Origin: an uncultured Lactobacillus sp.
GTDB lineage: Bacteria; Bacillota; Bacilli; Lactobacillales; Lactobacillaceae
Assembly: GCA_910589675.1 (NCBI GenBank)
Contig: CAJUTO010000005.1
Span: 1 to 64,000, forward strand
Direction: 5' to 3'
Length of the DNA: 64,000 bases
Part shown: positions 44,694-54,774 of the stretch, piece by piece
Numbering within the stretch: position 1 is the first letter of the stretch
Layout: every line of letters starts with the position of its first letter
Program-made: the position numbers and the translations under genes
The notes under the pieces: generated by a model
What the model was told of the DNA's origin: nothing
Seen by the model: only the letters and a program-made list of their open reading frames with translations
Databases searched by the model: none

Positions 44694-45874
44694 AGTACAC
44701 TCCTACTTTCTACTAATGCTTTCTTTTCAGCAGCTGAAATATTTAAGACTAAACCTAAAGCAGCAGTTAGCACAATCATTGATGATCCCCCATAAGAAAT
44801 AAATGGTAAGGTTACCCCAGTAATTGGCAATAATCCTAAAACTGCTCCTACATTAAAGAGCGTTTCTGTAAAAATCATGGTTACAACCCCGAAACAAACT
44901 AAAGCATTAAATTGTGAATCGGCATGAATTCCTACTTCCATAATGCGCCACATTAAAAAGAATAATAAGGTAATAATCACAATGGCGCCAATTACTCCTA
45001 ACTCTTCAGCGGTAATAGATAAAATGAAATCAGTATATGGTTCAGGTAAGTAGCCTCTCTTTTGCATACTATTACCTAATCCAACACCAAACAAACCACC
45101 ATTATGAATTGCATAATAGGAGTTTACCAGCTGTGCACCACCTGTTTTTTCTAGCTTAAAGGGATGGGCAAAAGCGAGCAAGCGCTGAAATTGATAGGAA
45201 TCTTTGATGAATCCTGGGGTCCAAAACAATAAAATTGCCATCAATAAAACAATTCCTAGTAGTAACCCTACTAACCAATAAACAGCTAATCTTGTGGGAA
45301 TTCCTGAGACACTATACATGACAAAAACAATCATAAATAGAATGGCTGAACCACCAAAGTCAGGCTCTAAAATTACCAAACCAATCATCAAGAATGAAAT
45401 TACAGTTGGCCCAAATAAATTATGCCAAATTTGTCCCGGAACAAACTTTCCATCTCGTCTCGACAAGACAAAAGCCAAATAAAGAACTAGAGATAATTTA
45501 GCTACTTCCACTGGCTGAATATTAATAAATCCTAAATTAATCCAACCAACAGCACCATTAACAGCAGCTTTTCCATGACTAACAATTTTAAGAACGATTA
45601 AAAACATTAACATCAAAAATGAAATTCCTAAGTAGGACATAACAAATTTTCTGTTTTTGAATACTCTTAATTTTAAAGCAAAACAAGGAATTCCAAAGGC
45701 TATAAATGCTGCCAAGAAATATATAATCTGTCTTTTCATATATACACTCGGTGAAAAACCATTTACTAATAAAATGTCCGAGCTTGCTGAATAGACCATA
45801 ATAACCCCGATAGTTGACAAAACAAGATATGGGATCAAGATGCTATAGTCTAAGTATCTTAGTTTTTGTCGCAC
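44690..45874 (-). CDS. ftsW: FtsW/RodA-family peptidoglycan polymerase
   Basis: This 394-residue protein has ten membrane helices, the SEDS motifs GAVGWINLG and PEPYTDFILSITAEELG, and FISYGGSSMIVLTAALGLVLN. The catalytic Asp and the GGSS motif are present. Synteny with ylbG-rsmD-coaD indicates FtsW rather than RodA. It starts with GTG preceded by AAGGGG. Confidence 0.93.
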   Translation of the reverse strand: MRQKLRYLDYSILIPYLVLSTIGVIMVYSASSDILLVNGFSPSVYMKRQIIYFLAAFIAFGIPCFALKLRVFKNRKFVMSYLGISFLMLMFLIVLKIVSHGKAAVNGAVGWINLGFINIQPVEVAKLSLVLYLAFVLSRRDGKFVPGQIWHNLFGPTVISFLMIGLVILEPDFGGSAILFMIVFVMYSVSGIPTRLAVYWLVGLLLGIVLLMAILLFWTPGFIKDSYQFQRLLAFAHPFKLEKTGGAQLVNSYYAIHNGGLFGVGLGNSMQKRGYLPEPYTDFILSITAEELGVIGAIVIITLLFFLMWRIMEVGIHADSQFNALVCFGVVTMIFTETLFNVGAVLGLLPITGVTLPFISYGGSSMIVLTAALGLVLNISAAEKKALVESRSVL

Positions 45875-45932
45875 AATATATCTGCCCCTTTAGTTAAATA
45901 ATCTTTCTTATTATATCACTACCTCTGCATAA

Positions 45933-45966
45933 CAAAAAAAGTAGCTCAATAAATTGAGCTACTTTT
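45933..45966 (-). terminator. terminator of typA
   Basis: AGTAGCTCAAT pairs with ATTGAGCTACT around two bases, followed by a T-run on the minus strand. Confidence 0.88.
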
Positions 45967-45987
45967 AAAAATTAAATAAGAAATAAA

Positions 45988-47820
45988 CTATTTGTTACGT
46001 TTCTTATCTGCCTTTTTTCTTTCGTTAGTGTTTAAGATCTTCTTACGTAAACGAATACTTTCTGGAGTTACCTCACAGTATTCATCATCGTTCAAGAATT
46101 CAATAGCTTCTTCCAAAGTCATAGTCTTAGGAGTCTTAATTGAAGCTGAGTGGTCCTTACCGGCAGCACGGGTGTTAGTTAAGTTCTTACCCTTAGTTAC
46201 GTTAACAGCAATATCACGTTCACGTGATGATTGACCAACAATCATACCTTCGTAAACTTCAACACCAGCACCGATGAATAATTCACCACGTTGTTCAACT
46301 GATTGAAGTGAGTAAGTTGTTGATTGACCTTGATTGATTGAAACTAAGGCACCGTTACGACGACCTGGTTCCCAGTTCTTAACAACAGGCTTGTATGAAT
46401 CAAAAGTATGGTTCATAATTCCGTAACCAGCAGTTTGGGACATGAATTCATTGTTGTAACCAATCAAACCACGTGATGGTACTAAGAATTCAAGTCTAGT
46501 TTGGCCGTTACCAGTAGATTCCATATTCTTCATTTCACCTTTTCTTTGTGAAAGAGAGTCGATAACAGAACCTACATAAGCATCTGGAGTATCTACTTGA
46601 ACTGCTTCAAATGGTTCACACATTTGTCCATCAACTTCACGGTAAATAACTTTAGGACGTGAAAGTTGTAATTCGAATCCTTCACGACGAAGTTCTTCAA
46701 CTAAAATTGACAAGTGTAATTCACCACGACCAGAAACAGTCCAGGCATTTAATTGGTCAGTTGGTTCAACCTTTAAAGAAACATCAGTACGAGTTTGACG
46801 AATTAAACGGTCTTCAAGTTTCTTAGGTGTAACTTGATCACCTTCACGACCAGCAAATGGTGAATCGTTTGCAACAAAGTCCATTTGAAGAGTTGGTGGA
46901 TCAATCTTAAGAAGTGGTAATGCTTCAGGCTTGTCAGCAGAAGCAATAGTTTCACCAACATAAATATCATTAATACCAGAAATAGCAATGATATCACCGG
47001 CTTTTGCTTCTTGAATTTCGTTACGCTTCAAACCGAAGTAACCAAATAATTTAGTAACACGGAAGTTTTGAGTTGAACCATCACGTTTCATAACAGTAAT
47101 GTTGTCACCAACTTTAACTTTTCCGCGGTAAATACGTCCTACACCGATACGACCTACGTAGTCATCCCAATCAAGCATAGTGATTTGGAATTGTAATGGT
47201 TCACCAGAATTATCAACTGGAGCAGGAATGTTCTTAACAATAGTATCAAAAATAGGGTCCATTGTTTCTTCTTGCTTAGCTGGGTCTGATTCGTATGAAG
47301 AAGTACCGTTTAAAGCAGATGCGTAAACAACTGGGAAATCAAGTTGTTCATCACTAGCACCTAATTCGATGAATAATTCAAGAACTTCATCCAATACTTC
47401 CTTTGGACGAGCACCTGGACGGTCAATCTTATTAATAACTACGATTGGCTTAACGCCAGCTTCCAAAGCCTTCTTAAGCACAAAACGAGTTTGTGGCATA
47501 GTACCTTCGTAAGCATCAACAAGCAATAAACATCCGTCAACCATGTGCATGATACGTTCTACTTCACCACCGAAGTCAGCGTGTCCTGGTGTATCCAAGA
47601 TGTTAATAGTAGTATCACCGTACTTAACAGCAGTGTTCTTAGATAAGATAGTAATACCACGTTCACGTTCAATAGCATTGGAGTCCATAGCACGATCTTC
47701 TAGATTCATGTGCTCTGGCAATGTATCTGATTGTTTTAACAATTGGTTAACCAAAGTAGTCTTACCGTGGTCAACGTGTGCGATAATGGCAATATTTCTA
47801 ATATCGTCTCTTCTTTGCAA
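45988..47820 (-). CDS. typA: ribosome-associated GTPase TypA/BipA
   Basis: This 610-residue protein has G1 HVDHGKTT, G3 DTPGHADF, G4 NKIDRPGA and the EF-G-like later domains ending in a basic tail. It helps 50S assembly, especially in the cold. I place the start at TTG 47818-47820 (reading [15 protein letters not shown]) because GGGGAGG (47829-47835) lies 8 bases before it. The longer ATG at 47844 has no ribosome site and sits in the T-run of a terminator-like hairpin. Confidence 0.93.
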   Translation of the reverse strand: MQRRDDIRNIAIIAHVDHGKTTLVNQLLKQSDTLPEHMNLEDRAMDSNAIERERGITILSKNTAVKYGDTTINILDTPGHADFGGEVERIMHMVDGCLLLVDAYEGTMPQTRFVLKKALEAGVKPIVVINKIDRPGARPKEVLDEVLELFIELGASDEQLDFPVVYASALNGTSSYESDPAKQEETMDPIFDTIVKNIPAPVDNSGEPLQFQITMLDWDDYVGRIGVGRIYRGKVKVGDNITVMKRDGSTQNFRVTKLFGYFGLKRNEIQEAKAGDIIAISGINDIYVGETIASADKPEALPLLKIDPPTLQMDFVANDSPFAGREGDQVTPKKLEDRLIRQTRTDVSLKVEPTDQLNAWTVSGRGELHLSILVEELRREGFELQLSRPKVIYREVDGQMCEPFEAVQVDTPDAYVGSVIDSLSQRKGEMKNMESTGNGQTRLEFLVPSRGLIGYNNEFMSQTAGYGIMNHTFDSYKPVVKNWEPGRRNGALVSINQGQSTTYSLQSVEQRGELFIGAGVEVYEGMIVGQSSRERDIAVNVTKGKNLTNTRAAGKDHSASIKTPKTMTLEEAIEFLNDDEYCEVTPESIRLRKKILNTNERKKADKKRNK

Positions 47821-47844
47821 AAGAAATTCCTCCCCGAACTTCAT

Positions 47845-47869
47845 AAAAAAACTGTGACTCCAGTCACAG
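47845..47869 (-). terminator. terminator-like hairpin in the typA leader
   Basis: On the minus strand CTGTGACT pairs with AGTCACAG around GG, followed by seven T. It lies downstream of the typA promoter and just before the ribosome site, so it could act as an attenuator. Confidence 0.7.
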
Positions 47870-47933
47870 CCCTTTTACGCAAAAATAATAATGCAGTTAT
47901 TGAAGCTTTATATCTCTATAGTTTCGTTTTACA

Positions 47934-47962
47934 ATTCTACTCTAAAAATATAATGTCGTCAA
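47934..47962 (-). promoter_or_regulatory. typA promoter
   Basis: TTGACG (47957-47962), 17-base spacer, TAGAAT (47934-47939) on the minus strand. An extended -10 (TGGTATAAT, 48003-48011) lies further upstream and could be a second promoter. Confidence 0.7.
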
Positions 47963-48090
47963 CGGAAGTACAAGCTGTGAACTGTTTATTTTTAACAAAA
48001 ATATTATACCAAAAACTTCGGTCGTTGCCGTCTTTTCTTTCAATTGTTATTATAGTTTATAGCAAATTATTTAATTAAGGAGATATAATT

Positions 48091-48645
48091 TTGATTTTAA
48101 TGCATGATATTACGCGCGATGGCAATCCAGTTTTAAGACAAGTTGCTAAGCCTTTAACTTTTCCATTATCCGATGAATACAAAAAATTAGCTGACGACAT
48201 GATGCAATACTTAATCAACTCCCAAGATCCTAAGATTGCTGAAAAGCATCAATTAAGAGCTGGTGTTGGTTTGGCTGCTCCACAAGTTGGTGAAAGTGTT
48301 CAAATGGCTGCTCTTTTAGTTCCAAACGACAAAGGTGAAATCATCTTTAAGGAAGTTTTTGTTAATCCTAAAATTCTTTCTGAATCAGTTAGAAGAACTT
48401 GTCTTGCTGAAGGTGAAGGCTGTTTAAGTGTAGACAAAGACATTGAAGGATATGTTCCTCGTCCTGATAAATTAAAAATTCGTTACTATACAGTAGATGG
48501 TGAAGAAAAAACTATTCGCTTAAAAGACTATCCAGCAATCGTTGCTTCCCACGAAATTGATCACTTAAATGGTCATTTATTCTATGATCGCATCAATAAG
48601 CAAAATCCTTTTGAATTAGCAGAAGATACAATCGTAATTTCTTAA
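48091..48645 (+). CDS. def: peptide deformylase
   Basis: This 184-residue protein has the three deformylase motifs: [16 protein letters not shown] and HEIDHLNG (metal ligands Cys and two His, catalytic Glu). It removes the formyl group from new proteins. AAGGAG lies 8 bases before the TTG at 48091, making TTG the better start than the ATG nine bases on. It is divergent from typA. Confidence 0.96.
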
Positions 48646-48667
48646 AATTAAACTTTTAATTTTCTAC

Positions 48668-48702
48668 TAGGCGTTAGAGCAAGATGTTCTATCGCCTTTT
48701 TC
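48668..48702 (+). terminator. terminator of def
   Basis: GGCG...TAGA pairs with TCTA...CGCC (one mismatch), followed by TTTTT. Confidence 0.75.
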
Positions 48703-48722
48703 CATACTATATATGAAGTAAA

Positions 48723-48750
48723 TTGGTATACTTAAAAGCAAGTTTATGAT
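48723..48750 (+). promoter_or_regulatory. promoter of rpoY-rnjA
   Basis: TTGGTA (48723-48728), 16-base spacer, TATGAT (48745-48750). Confidence 0.55.
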
Positions 48751-48771
48751 AAAATTTTAATAGCTATGAAT

Positions 48772-48799
48772 TTCTGCAAGTTTATGCAGAAGTTTTTTT
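48772..48799 (+). terminator. terminator-like hairpin in the rpoY-rnjA leader
   Basis: TTCTGCA (48772-48778) pairs with TGCAGAA (48785-48791) and is followed by G and seven T. It lies about 20 bases after the expected transcription start and 30 before rpoY. Confidence 0.65.
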
Positions 48800-48830
48800 G
48801 AACGTTTTAAATATAAGGAGATTATAAGAA

Positions 48831-49058
48831 ATGATCTACAAAGTTTTATACCAAAAAGACCAGATCGTTAATCCAAGAAGAGAAACTACTAAGACTCTTT
48901 TTTTAGAAGCAGATAATGTAGTTGCAGCAAGAACTATGGTTGAGGATAACACCCCCTACAACATTGAACTCATCCAAGAATTAACTGGAAACTCCCTTGC
49001 TTACGAAAAGCAAAGCCCAGATTTCAAACTGACAACTTTTGATTCTAAGGATAACTAA
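48831..49058 (+). CDS. rpoY: RNA polymerase epsilon subunit
   Basis: This 75-residue protein begins [27 protein letters not shown] and shows the DUF1447/epsilon pattern ([12 protein letters not shown]). The epsilon subunit sits near the RNA polymerase secondary channel in Firmicutes. AAGGAGAT precedes the ATG. The neighbour rnjA five bases downstream is the usual partner. Confidence 0.93.
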   Translation: MIYKVLYQKDQIVNPRRETTKTLFLEADNVVAARTMVEDNTPYNIELIQELTGNSLAYEKQSPDFKLTTFDSKDN

Positions 49059-49063
49059 CGACC

Positions 49064-50743
49064 TTGAAATTAAAGAATAACGAAGTCGGCGTTTACGCTA
49101 TAGGGGGTCTAGGCGAAATCGGCCGTAATATGTACTGCGTTGAGTACCAAGATGAAATTATCATCATGGACTGCGGTATCAAATTCCCTGAAGACGATAT
49201 GATGGGAATTAATTATGTTATCTCAGACTATTCCTACTTAGTTAAGAATAGAAAAAAAATCAAAGCATTAGTTGTTACGCACGGACATGAAGACCACATC
49301 GGAGGAATTCCCTACCTTTTAAAGAAAATTCCTGAAATTCCTGTCTATGCTACTCCATTTGCTTTAGCCTTAATTCGAGGAAAACTTGATGAACATGGAA
49401 TTTTAAACTCTAGTGAACTTCATGAAGAGCATGAAGATACTGTTTTAAAATTTGATAAGTTATCAGTAAGTTTCTTCAGAACCACTCACTCAATTCCTGA
49501 TACTCTAGGAATTGCAGTTCATACTCCTGAAGGAGCCGTTCTATTTACTGGAGACTTTAAATTCGATTTAACTCCAGTTATGAATCAACCAGCTCCTGAT
49601 TTCCAAGAGATGGCTAAGCTCGGAAAAGAAGGCGTCTTAGCCCTTTTATCTGACTCTACTAATGCAGAAGTTCCTACATTTACAAAGTCAGAAAGATTTG
49701 TTGCTCATTCATTGCACGACATCATTACTGGAATTAAAGGTAGAATTATTTTTGCCACTTTTGCTTCCAACCTTTACCGTGTATCGACTGCGATCAAAGC
49801 TGCTGTTGATACCGGAAGAAAAGTAGCTATCTTTGGTCGTTCAATGGAAAATGGGGTTCAAAATGGTATTGATCTCGGCTACTTAGATATTCCTGAAGGA
49901 ACCTTAGTTGATGCTAATGAAATTAACCATACTCCACCTGAAAAAGCAATGATTTTATGTACTGGTTCTCAAGGTGAGCCTCTGGCTGCTCTTTCAAGAA
50001 TTGCAGATGGAACTCACCGTCAGATTTCACTACAACCAGGCGATACAGTCATCTTTTCATCTAATCCAATTCCAGGTAACACTACTAGCGTTAACCACTT
50101 AATTAATAAGTTAACTGAAGCTGGTGCGAATGTTGTTCACGGCAAGATTCATAATGTCCACACTTCTGGACATGCTGGTCAAGAAGAACAAAAGATGATG
50201 ATTGAGTTAACTAAACCTGAATACTTCATTCCAGTTCATGGTGAATATAGAATGCAAGTAGTTCATACGGAAACTGCTCAATCTACTGGTATGCCTAAAG
50301 ATCATACTTTCGTTCTTAAAAACGGAGATGTTCTTGCTTTAACGAAAGATTCTTCTAGAATTGCTGGTCACATTAATATTCCGGATGTCTTTGTTGATAC
50401 TTCTGGTAGCGATGATGTTGGTAATATCGTTGTTCGTGACCGCCAAATCTTGGCTGAGGAAGGTCTTGTAGTAGTGGTAGCAACTGTTGACTACAAACAC
50501 CAACGCGTTCTTGCAGGTCCAGACATTTTGAGTCGTGGTTTTGTCTACATGCGCGAATCAACAGAATTGATTAGTCAAGCTCAGAAACATGTCTACCATG
50601 TTCTTAAGACGGAAATGGCGAAAGATCCACAACCAAAAGAAAATGAAATTAGAAAGGCTATCATTGAGAATCTTCAAGATTTCTTATATTCAAAGACTGA
50701 AAGAAGACCAATGATTCTGCCAATGCTAATTGAAAAGAAATAA
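49064..50743 (+). CDS. rnjA: ribonuclease J1
   Basis: This 559-residue protein has the intact metal motif THGHEDHIGG, TGDFKFDLT, LSDSTNAE, SGHAGQEE and the PVHGEYRM segment. It is a 5'-to-3' exonuclease and endonuclease involved in mRNA decay. Start is TTG at 49064, just after rpoY. Unlike the J2 paralogue at 35620 it has no long basic tail, and the active-site His residues are all present. Confidence 0.95.
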   Translation: MKLKNNEVGVYAIGGLGEIGRNMYCVEYQDEIIIMDCGIKFPEDDMMGINYVISDYSYLVKNRKKIKALVVTHGHEDHIGGIPYLLKKIPEIPVYATPFALALIRGKLDEHGILNSSELHEEHEDTVLKFDKLSVSFFRTTHSIPDTLGIAVHTPEGAVLFTGDFKFDLTPVMNQPAPDFQEMAKLGKEGVLALLSDSTNAEVPTFTKSERFVAHSLHDIITGIKGRIIFATFASNLYRVSTAIKAAVDTGRKVAIFGRSMENGVQNGIDLGYLDIPEGTLVDANEINHTPPEKAMILCTGSQGEPLAALSRIADGTHRQISLQPGDTVIFSSNPIPGNTTSVNHLINKLTEAGANVVHGKIHNVHTSGHAGQEEQKMMIELTKPEYFIPVHGEYRMQVVHTETAQSTGMPKDHTFVLKNGDVLALTKDSSRIAGHINIPDVFVDTSGSDDVGNIVVRDRQILAEEGLVVVVATVDYKHQRVLAGPDILSRGFVYMRESTELISQAQKHVYHVLKTEMAKDPQPKENEIRKAIIENLQDFLYSKTERRPMILPMLIEKK

Positions 50744-50745
50744 AG

Positions 50746-50773
50746 TAAGCCCCATCTCGGGGCTTATTTTTAT
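50746..50773 (+). terminator. terminator of rpoY-rnjA
   Basis: TAAGCCCC pairs with GGGGCTTA around a 5-base loop, followed by TTTTTATAT. It lies before the true start of dagK and argues against the longer start at 50730. Confidence 0.85.
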
Positions 50774-50789
50774 ATTACATAGGCAAAAA

Positions 50790-51728
50790 ATGATGAAAAA
50801 GATTCATTTACTGGTAAATCTAAAATCAGGGAGCAACAAAGGCGAAAAGGCTCTCAAGCAAATTGAAACTGTACTTAAAGACGAAAAAATGGACTATGAC
50901 ATTCATATCTCCAATTATCCGGGACAATTGGTTCCAATTGCAACCAAGGTAGCCAATGAGATTAGTTCTAGAAATGAATATGTTATTGTAGTCGGTGGCG
51001 ATGGTTCTCTAAACCAAGCTTTAAATGGTGTTAAAAATTCAGAGCAGCCTAACACTCCCCTTGCCTACTTCCCAGCAGGCACTGGAAATGATTTTGCTAG
51101 AGCAGCTAAACTTGAAACAGATCCTCTAAAATTGATTAGACATCTAAAGAATAATCCGACCGTTACTAAAGTAGATTGCGGAAAATACCATGATCTAATT
51201 AACGGTGAGACAAGATACTTTGTTAACAATTTAGGAATTGGTTTTGATGCTTATGTAGTTAATAAAACGAACCACTCAAAACTAAAAACTAAATTTAATA
51301 AAATTAATATAGGTAACTTAACTTACGGAATTAATATTGTTCAAGCGCTCAAGGGACAAGACAATTTTAAGGTCAGAGTTTCAAACAATGGTCATACCTC
51401 TTACTATGAACACGCCTATTTAGTTACTACTACTAACCATCCCTACTTCGGTGGCGGCGTACCAATCTTACCGATTGCTAGCATTCACAATCATCACTTA
51501 GATATTGCAATTGTAGAAAAGCCAAACTTAGTAAAATTTATTTATCTATTTTCTAAGTTGCTAATTAATGGATCACACATGAAAAGTAACCAATTTCATT
51601 ATTTTGAATCATCTGCAATTGAAGTTAAAACTGATGATCCTGAGTATGGTCAGTTAGATGGAGAAGAATTATCAAAAAGAAAGTTTCATCTAAAATTTGA
51701 AGTGGATCATTTTGATCTTTTGCAATAA
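50790..51728 (+). CDS. dagK: diacylglycerol kinase-family lipid kinase
   Basis: This 312-residue protein has the DagK catalytic core VVGGDGSLNQALNG, the PAGTGNDFARA loop and the C-terminal LDGEEL motif. It phosphorylates diacylglycerol, which is released by lipoteichoic acid synthesis. I place the start at ATG 50790 (or the adjacent 50793); the longer frame would begin inside rnjA and run across its terminator. Confidence 0.88.
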   Translation: MMKKIHLLVNLKSGSNKGEKALKQIETVLKDEKMDYDIHISNYPGQLVPIATKVANEISSRNEYVIVVGGDGSLNQALNGVKNSEQPNTPLAYFPAGTGNDFARAAKLETDPLKLIRHLKNNPTVTKVDCGKYHDLINGETRYFVNNLGIGFDAYVVNKTNHSKLKTKFNKINIGNLTYGINIVQALKGQDNFKVRVSNNGHTSYYEHAYLVTTTNHPYFGGGVPILPIASIHNHHLDIAIVEKPNLVKFIYLFSKLLINGSHMKSNQFHYFESSAIEVKTDDPEYGQLDGEELSKRKFHLKFEVDHFDLLQ

Positions 51729-51733
51729 ACGAC

Positions 51734-51764
51734 AAATAGCCAGCTCATAATGAGCTGGCTATTT
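51734..51764. terminator. bidirectional terminator between dagK and recD2
   Basis: AAATAGCCAGCTCAT pairs with ATGAGCTGGCTATTT around one base. The two genes converge here, so it can serve both. Confidence 0.85.
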
Positions 51765-51766
51765 TG

Positions 51767-54142
51767 CTATCTTTTTTCTTCTAATTTAATATCTTCCATA
51801 CCAATCATGGGATCAATCTGCCCAGAATAAATTAGCTCAGGAGTCAAAATATGCTCTTCTGGCTCAGCAGTTTCTTCTTTAACTTCAGTTTTAGTTTTTT
51901 CTTGTTCCGCATTTACATTTGAAGTATTTTCAACTTCTTTTAGACCTAACTCATGCCTAATTTTAGCTGCTAACTCAGTCTTACGGTCATTACCTGGAGT
52001 ACGCAATGCCATAATATACGCCTTTTTTTCTCCTACCATAACTAAGTTTTTTTCGGCACGAGTAATGGCGGTATATAACAAATTCCGCCTCAACATCATA
52101 TAATTTTGCATCGTAAGATTTAAAATTACTAACGGAAATTCTGATCCTTGGGACTTATGGATGGTAATGGCATACGCACGGGTAATATCATTTAAGTCTT
52201 TAATACCAAATTCTATTTCACGACCGTCAAAATCAGCAATTAATATTTTGGCTTTATCATCAGGATTAAGGCCAATAATTTTACCAATTTGACCATTATA
52301 AATATCTTTTTCTGGATTATTTTGTAATTGTAGGATTCGGTCCCCGATTCTAAAACTTTCATTGTGAGCTTCAATTACTTTAGTTTTTGCTGATAGTGGA
52401 TTCATCACATCCTGCAAAATATCATTCAAGTGAGTAATTCCACCTTGACCGTTGTACATCGCTCCCAGAACTTGAATATCATCCTTTTTGAAACCACGTT
52501 TAATAGCCAAATTTACGATTTGATCGATTGCATCCCCCACCAAGCTTGGTTGACATGGAATAAAGGAGTAATTTTTAGTTTTATTAAAAATAGTCTCTTC
52601 TGCTTCTTCATCATTAATTGCATGGGCCAACTTAATAATTGAGGAGTCTTCTCCCTGTCTATGAATTACTTGCAACTTTGTAGTTGGAAATGCCCCTGAA
52701 CTTATTAAATCGCTGAAAATATTACCCGCTCCAACTGAAGGAAGCTGATCTTTGTCCCCCACAAAAACTATCCTCTTTGTTGAATTAATACCGGATAAAA
52801 GCTGTTTAAAGAGAAACATATCAACCATCGACATTTCATCAATAATTAAGATCTCACCGTTTAATTCGTTTACATCAGTCGCTTCATTTTCACCGATGCC
52901 TAACCCTAATAAACGGTGAATGGTTTTCGCTGAAATATCTGTAACCTCACTCATTCGCTTGGCAGCTCGACCCGTTGGTGCAGCAAGTAAAAATGGTGGA
53001 TCATCGCTATATAAAGCTGCACTTGGAATTTCCGCAAGTTCCTTTAAACACATTAAAATTCCATTAATAATTGTCGTTTTACCAGTACCAGGACCACCAG
53101 TAAGAATTGAAATTGGATTATTTAACGCATTTTTAATTGCATTTTTTTGAGTATCATCATATTCAATTTCAAGTGTTTCTTCGACATGCTTTATTGCTTT
53201 TTCAATATCGCTATCATCAAATTCTTCTTTTTCGACTTGATTATTAACTACATGTTTTAATTCAGTGGCTATATCAAGTTCAGTTTGAAAAATTGTCTGC
53301 AAAGCTGCCTTATCACCTGAAACAACAACTTTTCCTTGCCTTTGAAGTTCATTAACACTATTAGCAAGCTCATCATAAGAGGTAGATTGAACTAAATCAT
53401 AAGCCTGTGTTAATAATTCATCAAGTGCAACATAAGTATCTCCCAAGGTATTAAGAGCAGTTTGTAAAATACTTAGAAGTGCTCCCCTAACTCTCCTAGG
53501 ATCATTTAGTTCTATTCCGAGCGCGTGTCCCATATTATCCGCAGTTTTAAAACCAAAGCCGCGAACTTCACCAAGAGCTTGATAAGGGTCTTCCTCTAAT
53601 TTCTTCAAGGAATCACCATGATATACTTTATAAATATTACCGGCTACTTTTTTATTAATCCCATATCTAGCCAGCTTAATCACAATCTCTGAAAAAGAAT
53701 CCATCTGATTAATTCCAGATAATAAGCTATCCTTTTGCTTTTGGGTCAAATCAAGATTGTCAATTTCAGTTGGATTTGACTTAATCAAATCTAACGCATT
53801 TGTTCCTAAACTATCAATGATCTTTTCAGCAGCCCTCTTACCGATCCCAGGAAACTTATCAGAACTAAGGTATTTAGCTAAACTACCCTCTTCATGAGGC
53901 AAAACTGGTTCATAAGACCTTATACGAAATTGTTTACCAAATTTTTCGTGCACGACAATATTACCGGTAAATTTATAGGTTGATCCAATTTGGATATCCC
54001 CAAAATTTCCAGTTACTCGGATATTATCACGATCGTAATCAGGTAATTTACTGATTAAATCTACATCAATAATCTTGAAAAGATCTTGATTGTTTTCAAA
54101 AACAATTCCATTTATTCGTCCAGTAAAACTAGTTTCTGCCAT
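51767..54142 (-). CDS. recD2: RecD2-type DNA helicase
   Basis: This 791-residue protein has the RecD2 N-terminal OB and helix-hairpin-helix region (FPGIGKRAAEKII, VRGFGFKTADNMG), Walker A LTGGPGTGKTTIING, Walker B LIIDEMSMVD and motif VI-like ITIHKSQGSEFP. It is a 5'-3' helicase of the RecBCD-independent class. The acidic C-terminal tail is long. It overlaps the upstream TPR gene by 14 bases. Confidence 0.94.
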   Translation of the reverse strand: MAETSFTGRINGIVFENNQDLFKIIDVDLISKLPDYDRDNIRVTGNFGDIQIGSTYKFTGNIVVHEKFGKQFRIRSYEPVLPHEEGSLAKYLSSDKFPGIGKRAAEKIIDSLGTNALDLIKSNPTEIDNLDLTQKQKDSLLSGINQMDSFSEIVIKLARYGINKKVAGNIYKVYHGDSLKKLEEDPYQALGEVRGFGFKTADNMGHALGIELNDPRRVRGALLSILQTALNTLGDTYVALDELLTQAYDLVQSTSYDELANSVNELQRQGKVVVSGDKAALQTIFQTELDIATELKHVVNNQVEKEEFDDSDIEKAIKHVEETLEIEYDDTQKNAIKNALNNPISILTGGPGTGKTTIINGILMCLKELAEIPSAALYSDDPPFLLAAPTGRAAKRMSEVTDISAKTIHRLLGLGIGENEATDVNELNGEILIIDEMSMVDMFLFKQLLSGINSTKRIVFVGDKDQLPSVGAGNIFSDLISSGAFPTTKLQVIHRQGEDSSIIKLAHAINDEEAEETIFNKTKNYSFIPCQPSLVGDAIDQIVNLAIKRGFKKDDIQVLGAMYNGQGGITHLNDILQDVMNPLSAKTKVIEAHNESFRIGDRILQLQNNPEKDIYNGQIGKIIGLNPDDKAKILIADFDGREIEFGIKDLNDITRAYAITIHKSQGSEFPLVILNLTMQNYMMLRRNLLYTAITRAEKNLVMVGEKKAYIMALRTPGNDRKTELAAKIRHELGLKEVENTSNVNAEQEKTKTEVKEETAEPEEHILTPELIYSGQIDPMIGMEDIKLEEKR

Positions 54143-54773
54143 TTTTACCTCTAATCAATTTTGCTACCGCATTATATTGCTTTTGTGCTTGAGCAAAATA
54201 TTTGGGATCTTGATTTTTTGATAATTTAAAATATTTTTCTGCTTCATCAGGATTAGTATCAAATAGAGTTAACCCCAATAAAAAATTAACTTTTGCATTT
54301 CTTTGGTCTTCTGAAATTTTATTATAAGTTTGATTTGCAGATTTTAAATCACCCAAACTAAGCCAAATATCACCAATTAATTCTAAAGTTCGTTCATCCT
54401 GATTCTTTAAAGTTAAGGCATAGGCTAGTGCCTTTTGATACTGCCCTAATTTCATAAAGATTAAAGCTTTTTGATACATTGTTTCTTCATCATCAGCAAT
54501 AGAATTAAGTAACGCAAGTGACTTAGCAAAATCTCCTTGCATGTAGTAACAGACAGCAATGTTATAAGTTAGATCTTCCGGATGCTTAACAAGGCCACGA
54601 GCTTTTTCTAATAATTCTAACGCCTGATCGGCAGCATTTTGTTCAATTAAATAAGTTGAAAGCTGCAAATAATTCTCAATATCTTTGGGATGCTTATTTA
54701 TTTTTTCAATTAATAAATGTATAGCTTTATCTACATTGCCAGCATCATATAAGTTGGCTATCTTTTTATCCAT
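54129..54773 (-). CDS. TPR repeat protein
   Basis: This 214-residue protein consists of about five TPR-type helical pairs (LYDAGNVDKAIHLLIEKINKHPKDIENYLQLSTYLIEQNAADQALELLEKA). It is likely a protein-interaction scaffold. It overlaps recD2 by 14 bases and the phosphatase gene precedes it by one base, so the three form an operon. Confidence 0.85.
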   Translation of the reverse strand: MDKKIANLYDAGNVDKAIHLLIEKINKHPKDIENYLQLSTYLIEQNAADQALELLEKARGLVKHPEDLTYNIAVCYYMQGDFAKSLALLNSIADDEETMYQKALIFMKLGQYQKALAYALTLKNQDERTLELIGDIWLSLGDLKSANQTYNKISEDQRNAKVNFLLGLTLFDTNPDEAEKYFKLSKNQDPKYFAQAQKQYNAVAKLIRGKNGRN

Positions 54774-54774
54774 T

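Noticed and set aside
47821..47844. ATG start of TypA eight codons upstream of TTG
   Set aside because: No ribosome site, and it falls in the T-run of a hairpin; GGGGAGG points to the TTG.
50730..50789. DagK start inside rnjA
   Set aside because: The frame would cross the rnjA terminator and has no ribosome site.
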